Positions 53,226 through 60,971 of a stretch of DNA of 64,000 nucleotides are shown one piece after another. This DNA is from Curtobacterium sp. SGAir0471 (GTDB taxonomy: Bacteria; Actinomycetota; Actinomycetes; Actinomycetales; Microbacteriaceae). The translations under genes were made by a program, and so were the position numbers. Below the pieces are notes generated by a model. The model ran no database searches. It had not been told where the DNA came from and was given only the letters and a program-made list of their open reading frames with translations. The number at the start of each line of letters is the position of its first letter. Position 1 is the stretch's first letter. The stretch is from assembly GCF_005490985.1 (NCBI RefSeq), contig NZ_CP027869.1, forward strand, positions 2,728,001-2,792,000, given 5' to 3'.

Positions 53226-53654
53226 GTGCTCGTCTCCATCGTCTACATGAGCCGCTCCGCGGTGCCCTTCGACGACGATGCACTCGCCGAGCTCCTGCGC
53301 GAGTCCCGGCTGCGGAACGAGGCGCTCGGGGTGTCCGGGCTGCTCGTGGCGAAGGGCGGGCGGTTCATGCAGCTGCTCGAGGGTCCGGCGTGGAGCGTCG
53401 ACGACCGCTTCGGGGCGATCGCGCGCGACCCCCGGCACGGCGAGGTGAAGTCGCTGGTCCGCGAGGACATCGAGCGCCGACGGTTCGACGGCTGGTCGAT
53501 GGCCTACCGGTCGCTCGACGACCGCGACGTCGCCACCGAGGAGGGCTTCAGCCCGTTCCTGTCCGGCACGATGGACTTCGCACCGGAGTTCGACGGCACG
53601 AGCGCCGCGTGGCTGCTCAAGTGGTTCCGCGACCGCGAGCTCACCGACCGCTGA
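53226..53654 (+). CDS. BLUF-domain blue-light photoreceptor
   Basis: A 142-residue stand-alone BLUF protein that should bind FAD. The key residues are present: Tyr in SIVYMSRS, Asn in LRNEALGVSGLL, Gln in RFMQLLEG, and Trp/Met in FDGWSMAY. A C-terminal 45-residue helical cap ends in LLKWFRDREL. ATG 53208 is an alternative start, and the frame is open to a GTG at 53142 that overlaps the response-regulator stop. A second BLUF gene lies at 54362-54832. No output domain is fused, so it must act through a partner, possibly the TetR protein between them. Confidence 0.88.
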   Translation: MLVSIVYMSRSAVPFDDDALAELLRESRLRNEALGVSGLLVAKGGRFMQLLEGPAWSVDDRFGAIARDPRHGEVKSLVREDIERRRFDGWSMAYRSLDDRDVATEEGFSPFLSGTMDFAPEFDGTSAAWLLKWFRDRELTDR

Positions 53655-53660
53655 CCCGGC

Positions 53661-54272
53661 TCAGCGTGCCGCGTCGAAGGTGTTGGCGACCACCCCGAGC
53701 AACCGTGCCCGGTGCGCCGGCGCCGCGGTCGCCTGCACGACCACCCGCCACATCACGGCGACGGCTGGGTCGAGGTCCGCACGACCGCTCCGCACCTCGG
53801 CGACGAGCTGCACCCCGGTGAAGTACGGCACGACCGACCCGCCGAGTTCCTCCGGTGTCAGGTCGGTCTCGAGCTCCCCGCTGCCGATCGCGAACCGGAA
53901 CACGTCGACGATGCCGCCGATCCACTGCTCGTAGAACGACGACGTCGCTCCGGAGAACTCGCCGCGCTCGAGCGACAGCCGGATGCCCGCACGGACGATC
54001 GGGTCGGTGCGGAGCAGGTCGGCGATGTGCTTCGACGCGCCGATCAGCGCGGCCAGCGGCGAGGTGGTGTCGTGGTGCACCTCGGCGAAGGTGCGGGCGT
54101 TCTGCTCGTCGATCACCCCGAGGGCGAGCGCGAGCTTCGTCGGGAAGTGGAAGTGGAGCGTGCCCTGCGCGACGTCGGCGCGGCGGGCGACGGCCGCGAT
54201 CGACGTGGCGGCGAAGCCGACACGGTCGAACTCCTCCGCCGCGGCCACCAGGATCTGCTCACGTTTCCCCAC
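53661..54272 (-). CDS. TetR family regulator (butyrolactone-receptor-like)
   Basis: A 203-residue repressor. The N-terminal HTH reads ILVAAAEEFDRVGFAATSIA and then VARRADVAQGTLHFHFPTK, the pattern found in ScbR/ArpA-type autoregulator receptors and related TetR proteins. The ligand domain has LIGASKHIADLL. GTG 54272 is the start just before the conserved region. It converges on the first BLUF gene and lies downstream of the second. Its ligand and targets are unknown. Confidence 0.85.
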   Translation of the reverse strand: MGKREQILVAAAEEFDRVGFAATSIAAVARRADVAQGTLHFHFPTKLALALGVIDEQNARTFAEVHHDTTSPLAALIGASKHIADLLRTDPIVRAGIRLSLERGEFSGATSSFYEQWIGGIVDVFRFAIGSGELETDLTPEELGGSVVPYFTGVQLVAEVRSGRADLDPAVAVMWRVVVQATAAPAHRARLLGVVANTFDAAR

Positions 54273-54285
54273 GTGACCAGTGTTC

Positions 54286-54329
54286 CGGACGGGAGGCTCG
54301 AGGCGGGCCGGCACCGTGCCTCCAGTCCG
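54286..54329. repeat. Copy of the GGGAGGC inverted-repeat family
   Basis: A 12-bp inverted repeat with one mismatch and a 20-base loop. It lies 33 bases downstream of the second BLUF gene and just upstream of the TetR gene, so it may terminate BLUF transcription. Confidence 0.65.
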
Positions 54330-54361
54330 AGGGTGGTCGCGCTGCGTCGCCGGGTCGACCG

Positions 54362-54832
54362 TCAGGCGGCGTGACGGGCCAGGGTCATCCGCTCCTCGGG
54401 GACGTCCTGCAGGTCGCGTCCGCGGAACCAGCGGAGCAGCCAGTCGGCCGGCGAGCCGGCCAGGTCGGCGGGCAGGCCGGAGCGCTCGGTGAGGAAGGTG
54501 CTGAAGCCGGGCTCCTCGCGGACCTCGAGGTCCGACGGGTTGCCGAACGCCATCGACCACCCGTCGAAGCGGCGGGTGTCGATGTCCTCGCGGGAGAGCG
54601 ACTTGACGCCGTGGTGGCGGGTGTCGCGCTCGATCGCGGCGAAGCGGTCCTCGACGCTCCAGGACGGACCCTCGAGCACCTGCATGAAGCGACCGCCCTT
54701 GGCGAGCAGGAGGCCCGAGACACCGAGCGCGTCGTTGCGCAGGCGGGCTTCACGGAGCATGGCGACCAGCTGGTCGTCGGTCATCTCGTCGACGGCGACG
54801 GACATGTACACGAGGGAGGTGAGTTGGGTCAT
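54362..54832 (-). CDS. BLUF-domain blue-light photoreceptor (second copy)
   Basis: A 156-residue stand-alone BLUF protein. It has the flavin-site Tyr in TSLVYMSVA, Asn in RNDALGVSGLLL, Gln in RFMQVLEGP and Trp/Met in FDGWSMAFG. About half of its residues match the copy at 53226, so they are likely paralogues by duplication. The C-terminal cap has LLRWFRGRDL. It is transcribed leftward, towards the TetR gene. Confidence 0.9.
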   Translation of the reverse strand: MTQLTSLVYMSVAVDEMTDDQLVAMLREARLRNDALGVSGLLLAKGGRFMQVLEGPSWSVEDRFAAIERDTRHHGVKSLSREDIDTRRFDGWSMAFGNPSDLEVREEPGFSTFLTERSGLPADLAGSPADWLLRWFRGRDLQDVPEERMTLARHAA

Positions 54833-54875
54833 CGGCGCCAGTCTGTGTCCTGCTGTGGTGGAGGGTCAACGCGGT

Positions 54876-54911
54876 CGTCCGCACACCGCACCACGGTGCG
54901 GTGTGCGGACG
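54876..54911. terminator. Terminator of the sugar ABC operon
   Basis: A perfect GC-rich inverted repeat of about 15-17 bp, 35 bases downstream of the substrate-binding protein gene and upstream of the BLUF gene. It fits a terminator of the leftward operon. Confidence 0.75.
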
Positions 54912-54945
54912 ATCGGCGGCGGGCCGCAGCTCCCGGCACGTCGGC

Positions 54946-56319
54946 TCAGGTCAGCGCGAGGAGCGTGTTCACCTGCTCGTTCACGCCGGTCAGTGTCGAG
55001 ACCGGCTTGCCGTTCGCGTAGATGTCGTCGAACGCCGGCTGGACGAGCGCCTGGACATCTGCCGGGTTCCGCGTGACCGGGAACAGGAACGTCGTGCCGT
55101 CCGCCACCTGCTCGGTGAACGCGGTGACGTCGAGCCCGCGCTCCCGGAACGCGGCGACCGCGGCGTCGGTGCCCGACCGGCGGGCAGGGAAGACGATGCC
55201 GGCGCGGCCGACGATCTCCTGCGCCGCGGCGCTCCCGAGGAACGCAACCCACTTCGCCGCGGCCTCGGGGTTCCGCGCCTGCTTCGTGATCGAGTCGCCC
55301 AGACCGTTGAACATCGACGCGCGGTGGCCGACCGGTCCCTTGGGCGTCGGGGCGATGGCGACGTCGACGCCCTGCAGGTTGGCGTACGCGCCGATCATCC
55401 ACGAGCCGTTGAACGACAGCGCAACCTTCTTCGACCCGAGCTGCACGTCCGGACCGGTCGTCGTCGAGAACACCCCGTACTTCGGCATGTAGCCCTTCTC
55501 GGCGAGCCCGAAGTACCAGGAGATCGTCTTCTGGAAGGCGGGGTCGTCGTAGCGGAACTCGTTCCCCCACGGGTTCTTGTTCGTGTAGAACCAGTCGATC
55601 GACCCCGTGAACGGCGACCACTGCGTCTGCCCGAAGCCGTCGCCACCGCTGCCGTTGGCGCTCATCCCGTAGACCGCCACGTCCGACCTGTCGAACCCGG
55701 GCTCGTCCCCGCGGCGCCCCTTGCCGTCGACGGTCAGGTGCGCGACCGCCTTCTCGAAGGTCCCGCCGTCGTCGGGGTTCCACTCGAGGGCGGCGAGGTC
55801 CTCGGCGGTGTACCCGGCCTTCGCGACGACCTTGCGGTCGTAGAACATCGCGATCGTGTCCCAGTCCTTCGGCGACCCGTACCGGTGGCCGTCCCGGCCC
55901 TTCCAGAGCTGCGCGAGGCCGGACTGGTAGTCGTCGTCGCGGATCGCGCTCGTCGCCTCGAGCTCGTCGAGCCTGTACAGCACGTCGAGGTCGGCGAACT
56001 GCGGGAACTTCGACAGGTGGTCGGTGAACACGTCGGGCGCGGTGCCGGCGATGAACCCGGCGGTGAGCTTCGTCCAGTAGTCGTTCCACCCGAGCTGCGT
56101 GATGCGGATCCGGATGTCCGGCTCCTCGCGCTCGAACGCCTTCGCGACGGCCTGGTAGGCGGGGAGCTGGTTGGCGTCCCAGAGCCAGTAGGACACGGTG
56201 CCGGTCGCACCGCTGCGGGGGTTCGGCGTGCTCGGTGACGAGCAGGCGGCGAGGGCGCCGAGCGCCAGGGCCGAGGCACCGCCCGCGAACAGGGCGCGGC
56301 GGGAGATGGAGTGCGTCAT
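54946..56319 (-). CDS. Sugar ABC transporter substrate-binding lipoprotein
   Basis: A 457-residue extracytoplasmic solute-binding protein of family 1. The signal has a twin-arginine-like SRRALF and a lipobox LAACSS, so it is lipid-anchored at the outer face of the membrane. The mature part has typical WLWDANQLPAYQAVAKAFE and YWTKLTAGFIAGTAPDVF motifs, and FNGSWMIGAY later. It is the last gene of the leftward operon after two permeases; no ATPase is present, so a shared MsiK-type ATPase is expected. Substrate probably an oligosaccharide or glycoside. Confidence 0.92.
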   Translation of the reverse strand: MTHSISRRALFAGGASALALGALAACSSPSTPNPRSGATGTVSYWLWDANQLPAYQAVAKAFEREEPDIRIRITQLGWNDYWTKLTAGFIAGTAPDVFTDHLSKFPQFADLDVLYRLDELEATSAIRDDDYQSGLAQLWKGRDGHRYGSPKDWDTIAMFYDRKVVAKAGYTAEDLAALEWNPDDGGTFEKAVAHLTVDGKGRRGDEPGFDRSDVAVYGMSANGSGGDGFGQTQWSPFTGSIDWFYTNKNPWGNEFRYDDPAFQKTISWYFGLAEKGYMPKYGVFSTTTGPDVQLGSKKVALSFNGSWMIGAYANLQGVDVAIAPTPKGPVGHRASMFNGLGDSITKQARNPEAAAKWVAFLGSAAAQEIVGRAGIVFPARRSGTDAAVAAFRERGLDVTAFTEQVADGTTFLFPVTRNPADVQALVQPAFDDIYANGKPVSTLTGVNEQVNTLLALT

Positions 56320-56331
56320 GTGCGGGGGTCC

Positions 56332-57285
56332 CTACTTGATCCCGGAGAAGCCGATGGAGTTGACGATGCGCTTGGCGAAGACGCCGAACAGCACGATCAT
56401 CGGGAGGGCGGCGACGAGGGTCGCGGCCATGAGGCCCGCCCAGTCGGTGCCGGACTGCGGGGTCTGCGACTTGAAGACGCCGAGCGCCACCGTGAGGACG
56501 CGGGAGCTGTCCGTGTACGACACCATGAGCGGCCAGAAGTAGTCGTTCCAGGCGGTGATGTACGTGAGGACCGCGAGCGTCGCGATCGGTGCCGAGGCCA
56601 TCGGCAGGATGAGCCGGAAGAAGACGCGGACCTTGCCGGCACCGTCGATGAGCGCGGCCTCCTCGACCTCGCGCGAGATGCCGAGGAAGAACTGCCGCAG
56701 GAAGAACACCGCGAACGGGGTCATCAGCATCGAGGGCAGCGCGATCCCGAGCAGGGTGTCGACCAGTCCGAGCGACTTGATCAGCGTGAAGTTCGGCAGG
56801 AGCGTGAAGATCGTGGGGACCATGAGCCCCGCGAGGAACACGCCGAAGACCCTGTCGCGGCCCGGCCACCGCAGGCGTGCGAAGGCGTAGGCGGCGCCTG
56901 CGGAGAAGAACACCTGGCCGACCGTGATCATCGTCGCGGTGATCACCGAGTTGAGCAGGTACTGCCAGAAGTTGATCGCCGCGCCTGATCCGCCCTGCGC
57001 CAGGGCCTCCTCCGTGGACTGCAGGCCGAACACGCGCTCGAACCCGCCGAGGCTGAAGCCGGTCGGCAGCAGCGAGGTGGGATCGGCGGAGATCGCGCCG
57101 TTCGACGACAGCGCCGTGCGGAGGATCCAGTAGAAGGGGAACAGGGTCACGACGATCACGGCGATCATCGCGGTCCAGGCGAGGACGCGTCCGACCGAGG
57201 GCTTCGGACGCGGGGGCTTCGCGCCGCGGGTGGTGAGGGCGCGCGTGGTGGTGGGCTCGACCACCGGGGGCAGGGTGCTGGTCAT
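56332..57285 (-). CDS. Sugar ABC transporter permease (MalG type)
   Basis: A 317-residue permease with six TM helices after a basic 40-residue N-terminus. The EAA loop, which contacts the ATPase, reads EEAALIDGAGKVRVFFRLILP. The sequence ends NSIGFSGIK, typical of MalG-like subunits. It lies 12 bases upstream of the binding-protein gene and 32 bases after the MalF-type gene. Part of a carbohydrate import system. Confidence 0.92.
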   Translation of the reverse strand: MTSTLPPVVEPTTTRALTTRGAKPPRPKPSVGRVLAWTAMIAVIVVTLFPFYWILRTALSSNGAISADPTSLLPTGFSLGGFERVFGLQSTEEALAQGGSGAAINFWQYLLNSVITATMITVGQVFFSAGAAYAFARLRWPGRDRVFGVFLAGLMVPTIFTLLPNFTLIKSLGLVDTLLGIALPSMLMTPFAVFFLRQFFLGISREVEEAALIDGAGKVRVFFRLILPMASAPIATLAVLTYITAWNDYFWPLMVSYTDSSRVLTVALGVFKSQTPQSGTDWAGLMAATLVAALPMIVLFGVFAKRIVNSIGFSGIK

Positions 57286-57317
57286 CGTCGACTCGCTTCC
57301 GGTTGCTTCGGTGGCCG

Positions 57318-58289
57318 TCAGTCCAGGTCGCTCTCGCCGGAGCGCGAGAGTCGGTACTGGACGAACGTGATGATGCTCAGGACGATGAGGAGTGCCACCG
57401 AGACGGCGGACGCGTACCCGAACTGGAACCGGCCGAACGCCAGGTTGTAGATGTAGTTCTGCACGACGTTCGTGGCGTTCGCGGGGCCACCCTGGGTGGT
57501 GATCGCGACCGTGTCGAACACCTGGAACGACCCGATGATCGTGATGATCAGGACGAGCGACAGGATCGGGCGGAGCAGCGGCACGGTGATGCGCCAGAAC
57601 ATCTTCCACTCGCTCGCCCCGTCGATCCGGCCGGCCTCGTAGACGCTCTCGGGCAGCGCCTGCAGGCCCGCGAAGATGAGGAGCGCGGTGTAGCCGACGT
57701 TCCGCCAGACGTTGATGAACGCGATGGTCGGGATGCCCCAGACGTCGCTCTGCAGGAACGGGATGCGGCCGACCCCGATCGCGGACAGGACCTCGTTGCC
57801 GATGCCGAGCTGCGTGTCGAGGATCCAGAGCCAGATGAGCGCCGCGACGACGTTCGACACGAGGTAGGGCGCGAGCACGATGCCACGCACGAAGGTCGAC
57901 TGCGTGAGCCGGTGCATCATGACGGCGATGAAGAGCGCCAGGACCGTCTGGAAGCCGATGTTGAGCACCACGTACTCGACGGTGACGGCCATCGAGTTCC
58001 AGAAGATCGAGTCCTGCACCAACCGCTCGTAGTTCTGCAGGCCCGTGAAGACCGGCGGGGTGAGCAGGTTGTACGTGGTGAAGCTGAGCCAGATGCCCCG
58101 GATCGTCGGCCAGAGCAGGAAGACCACGAAGCCGATCGATGCGGGGGCGATGAACACGAGCGCGAGCCACAGGTCGTTCTGTGGTCGACGCCGTGGTGTG
58201 GTGGTCCGGGCACGGACCGCGTCGGTGCTCCGTGCGGTCCGTGGTGGTGCCGTCACCAGCGGTGACGACAGTGGGCTCTCGGTTGCCAT
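57318..58289 (-). CDS. Sugar ABC transporter permease (MalF type)
   Basis: A 323-residue permease with six TM helices. The EAA loop is YEAGRIDGASEWKMFWRITV. The N-terminal 35 residues are Pro/Arg/Thr-rich and cytoplasmic. It is the first gene of the leftward sugar operon. The region upstream (58290-58485) holds two inverted operator-like sequences shared with the divergent oxidoreductase gene. Confidence 0.92.
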   Translation of the reverse strand: MATESPLSSPLVTAPPRTARSTDAVRARTTTPRRRPQNDLWLALVFIAPASIGFVVFLLWPTIRGIWLSFTTYNLLTPPVFTGLQNYERLVQDSIFWNSMAVTVEYVVLNIGFQTVLALFIAVMMHRLTQSTFVRGIVLAPYLVSNVVAALIWLWILDTQLGIGNEVLSAIGVGRIPFLQSDVWGIPTIAFINVWRNVGYTALLIFAGLQALPESVYEAGRIDGASEWKMFWRITVPLLRPILSLVLIITIIGSFQVFDTVAITTQGGPANATNVVQNYIYNLAFGRFQFGYASAVSVALLIVLSIITFVQYRLSRSGESDLD

Positions 58290-58340
58290 CGCGACTCCTT
58301 CGTCTGCGGTGGACTGACGTCGGCAGTCCGTGGCCGGGAA

Positions 58341-58409
58341 TCTACACGTGGGGACCCACCCTCACAAGCACTGATTTGTGGCGCGCTCCAGGGGGTTGTC
58401 ACGTGTAGA
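58341..58409. promoter_or_regulatory. Paired inverted operator-like sites in a divergent promoter
   Basis: Two copies of TCTACACGTG in inverted orientation, at 58341-58350 and 58400-58409. Each contains the palindrome CACGTG. The centres are 59 bp apart, in the only non-coding stretch between the sugar ABC operon and the Gfo/Idh gene. The nearby LacI protein is the probable binder. Confidence 0.6.
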
Positions 58410-58485
58410 CCGCTGTGTCATGCTTGCCGCGATCGCGACGGAGCGACCTGCTCGGCGACACGTCCCCCACCTCGGAAGGTCACTG

Positions 58486-59718
58486 ATGATCAGCATCGGA
58501 ATGGTCGGAGCCGGCCAGTTCGCGCCCCAGTTCGCCAAGCTCTTCAAGATCCACCCGGACGTCGACCGGGTGTTCGTCACCGACGTCGTCGACGGCCGCG
58601 CCGAGGACCTCGTCGCCGCCCAGCACCTCGACGGCACCCTCGAGGACTTCGACGCGGTGCTCGCGTCGGACGTCGACGCCGTCGCGATCTTCACGCAGCG
58701 CTGGACGCACGGTCCGCTCGTGGTCCGCGCGCTCCGGGCCGGCAAGCACGTCTACTCCGCCGTGCCGATGGCGATCACCGAGGACGAGATCGCCGCGATC
58801 ATCGAGGCCGTCCGCGAGACCGGACTCACCTACATGATGGGCGAGACGAGCCACTACAACCCGGCGACGGTCTTCGCGCGAAAGCGGGTCGCCGAGGGCG
58901 CCTTCGGTCGGGTGTTCTACGCCGAGGGCGACTACGTCCACGACATGGACCTCGGCTTCTACGCCGCGTACCAGTACAGCGGCGGCGAGCAGTGGAAGCG
59001 CACCGCGAGCTACCCGCCCATGCTCTACCCGACGCACTCGGTCGGTGGCGTCCTCGGCGCGATCCCCGGGCACGCGGTCAGCGTCAGCTGCATCGGCGTG
59101 AAGGACGACCGCGATGACGGGGTCTTCGACAAGGAGGTCAGCCAGTTCGACAACGACTTCTCGAACGCGACCGCCCTGTTCGAGCTCGACAACGGCGGCG
59201 TCGTCCGGATCAACGAGATGCGCCGGGTCGGCTACCCGTCGCACATCCGCGAGTCCCGCTTCCGGTACTTCGGCACCGAGGCCAGCTTCGAGCAGCTCGC
59301 CACCGTCAGCGTGTGGCAGGACAAGGAGGCCGTGCACGACGTCAGCGACCAGATCGACACCCGTCCGACGATGGAGCTCGACGACCCGCGCCTCGCCGAC
59401 GTCGACCCGGCCCTCCGCGACGCGTTCGTGTCCGGCTACGCCCCCGTGCACGACGTCGACCGCCTGCCCGACGAGTTCGACGGGGTGCCGACCGGGCACG
59501 AGGGCAGCCACCACTTCCTGGTCGACGACTTCGTCCGCGCGGTCGTCGACGGGACGCTCCCCCCGGTGAACGCCTGGGTCGCGGCCCGCTACACGCTGCC
59601 GGGCATCGTCGCCCACCGGTCGGCACTGCAGGGCGGCGTCCGGCTCCCCGTGCCGGACCACGGCGACGCACCCGAGCCCGCCACCAGCGCCGTCTCGTCT
59701 AGGATCGCGAGCGAGTAG
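58486..59718 (+). CDS. Gfo/Idh/MocA family oxidoreductase
   Basis: A 410-residue NAD(P)-dependent sugar dehydrogenase-type enzyme. The Rossmann motif GMVGAGQFAPQFA is at the N-terminus. GKHVYSAVPMAIT corresponds to the usual E-K-P motif, with Val-Pro in place of Glu-Lys-Pro. The catalytic-region motif around YPTHSVGG with a His is visible. The altered EKP motif is unusual. ATG 58486 is preferred. Divergent from the sugar ABC operon, it probably oxidises the imported sugar. Confidence 0.88.
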   Translation: MISIGMVGAGQFAPQFAKLFKIHPDVDRVFVTDVVDGRAEDLVAAQHLDGTLEDFDAVLASDVDAVAIFTQRWTHGPLVVRALRAGKHVYSAVPMAITEDEIAAIIEAVRETGLTYMMGETSHYNPATVFARKRVAEGAFGRVFYAEGDYVHDMDLGFYAAYQYSGGEQWKRTASYPPMLYPTHSVGGVLGAIPGHAVSVSCIGVKDDRDDGVFDKEVSQFDNDFSNATALFELDNGGVVRINEMRRVGYPSHIRESRFRYFGTEASFEQLATVSVWQDKEAVHDVSDQIDTRPTMELDDPRLADVDPALRDAFVSGYAPVHDVDRLPDEFDGVPTGHEGSHHFLVDDFVRAVVDGTLPPVNAWVAARYTLPGIVAHRSALQGGVRLPVPDHGDAPEPATSAVSSRIASE

Positions 59719-59723
59719 CCCTC

Positions 59724-59760
59724 GTGGTCCGGACCCCGCACGCCGCGGGGTCCGGACCAC
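59724..59760. terminator. Hairpin after the Gfo/Idh gene
   Basis: A perfect 16-bp stem with a 5-base loop starting 5 bases after the stop. It separates the oxidoreductase from the LacI gene. Confidence 0.8.
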
Positions 59761-59794
59761 CACGGCCGGCCACCCGGGTCGGCCGCCCCGGAAG

Positions 59795-60817
59795 GTGACC
59801 CCCGTGAGCATGCCGTCGAGCCCGAGGGCGGTCACCCGCGCGGACGTCGCCCGGTACGCGGGCGTGAGCACCTCCGTCGTGAGCTACGTCGTGCACGACG
59901 GGCCCCGCCCGGTCGCCGCCGAGACGGCAGCGCGGGTGCGCGAGGCGATCCGCGTCCTCGGGTACCGACCGAACGCGAGCGCGCAGGCGCTCCGCACCGG
60001 GTCGTCGAAGATGCTCGGCCTGATCGTGCCCGAGCTCGACAACCCCTTCTGGTCGGAGCTCGCGGTGGCCGTCACGCACGCCGCGGCCGCCCGGGGCTAC
60101 GACGTCCTCATCGCGAACAGCGACGGCGACGCCCAGCAGGAGCGGGAGCGGCTCCGCACGTTGTCCGCCCGCCAGGTCGACGGCATCATCGTGACGAGCA
60201 TCATGACGCACCCCGACCTGTCGTCGACGACCGACCCCGGGATCCCGATGGTCCTGCTCAACACGTTCTTCGAGGTGCCCGAGTACGCGAGCATCGGCGT
60301 GGACGCCCTGCGCGGCGCCCGGGAGGGCACGCAGCACCTGATCGACCACGGCTACCGGGAGATCGGCCTGGTCATGGGGCACACCGGCTCGATGGAGCTC
60401 CGCGAGCAGGGATGGATGCAGGCGCTCCGTGACGCCGGGCTGCCGGACGGCCCGATCGCCCGGTGCTCGTTCGACCGCGCCGGCGGGTACGAGGCCGGTC
60501 TGCGGATGTTCGGCGGCGGCACGGGACCCCGCGCCGTGTTCGTGAGCTCCGACATGCAGGCGGTCGGGCTCCTGCGTGCCCTGTACGAGCTCGGGCTGCG
60601 CGCGCCGGACGACGTCGCCGTGGTGTCGTTCGACGGCGCGGCGGAGGCGGACTACACCAACCCGCAGCTCACCGTCGTCCGGCAGCCCGTCGAGGCGATG
60701 GCCGCGGCCGCGGTGGACCGGGTGCTCGCGCGGGAGGCACGCGACGACCGCCACCTCGACCTGGTGCCGGCGGAGCTGGTGCTCGGCGCGAGCTGCGGCT
60801 GCGACGTGCGCCGCTGA
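59795..60817 (+). CDS. LacI family transcriptional regulator
   Basis: A 340-residue repressor. The N-terminal HTH is RADVARYAGVSTSVVSYVVH, then the hinge region RPNASAQALRTG. The C-terminal periplasmic-binding fold has LGLIVPELDNPFW and a late VVSFDGAAEADY. Translation may start at GTG 59795, GTG 59804 or ATG 59810. It lies downstream of the oxidoreductase gene and is the natural controller of the sugar operon through the CACGTG sites. Confidence 0.9.
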   Translation: MTPVSMPSSPRAVTRADVARYAGVSTSVVSYVVHDGPRPVAAETAARVREAIRVLGYRPNASAQALRTGSSKMLGLIVPELDNPFWSELAVAVTHAAAARGYDVLIANSDGDAQQERERLRTLSARQVDGIIVTSIMTHPDLSSTTDPGIPMVLLNTFFEVPEYASIGVDALRGAREGTQHLIDHGYREIGLVMGHTGSMELREQGWMQALRDAGLPDGPIARCSFDRAGGYEAGLRMFGGGTGPRAVFVSSDMQAVGLLRALYELGLRAPDDVAVVSFDGAAEADYTNPQLTVVRQPVEAMAAAAVDRVLAREARDDRHLDLVPAELVLGASCGCDVRR

Positions 60818-60887
60818 CATGGTCCGTCGTTGCGTCGCTGACGTGCTCCGTCGTTGCGTCGCTGACGTGCTCCGTCGTTGCGTCGCT
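60816..60887. repeat. 24-bp tandem repeat, three copies
   Basis: Three adjacent 24-bp units immediately after the LacI stop. The second and third are identical; the first differs at two positions. A degenerate fourth unit follows. Function unknown. Confidence 0.85.
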
Positions 60888-60916
60888 GGCGTTCTACGTC
60901 TTGTAGAGTGAGCGCT

Positions 60917-60937
60917 CGTGCGGCACCGTGCCGCACG
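60917..60937. terminator. Hairpin between LacI and PepSY genes
   Basis: A GC-rich inverted repeat (about 8-10 bp per arm, short loop), 100 bases after the LacI gene and 35 before the PepSY gene. It could be a terminator or an attenuator. Confidence 0.45.
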
Positions 60938-60971
60938 TCCACCCGAAAGCCCGACAGGACCCTGCGCTCCG

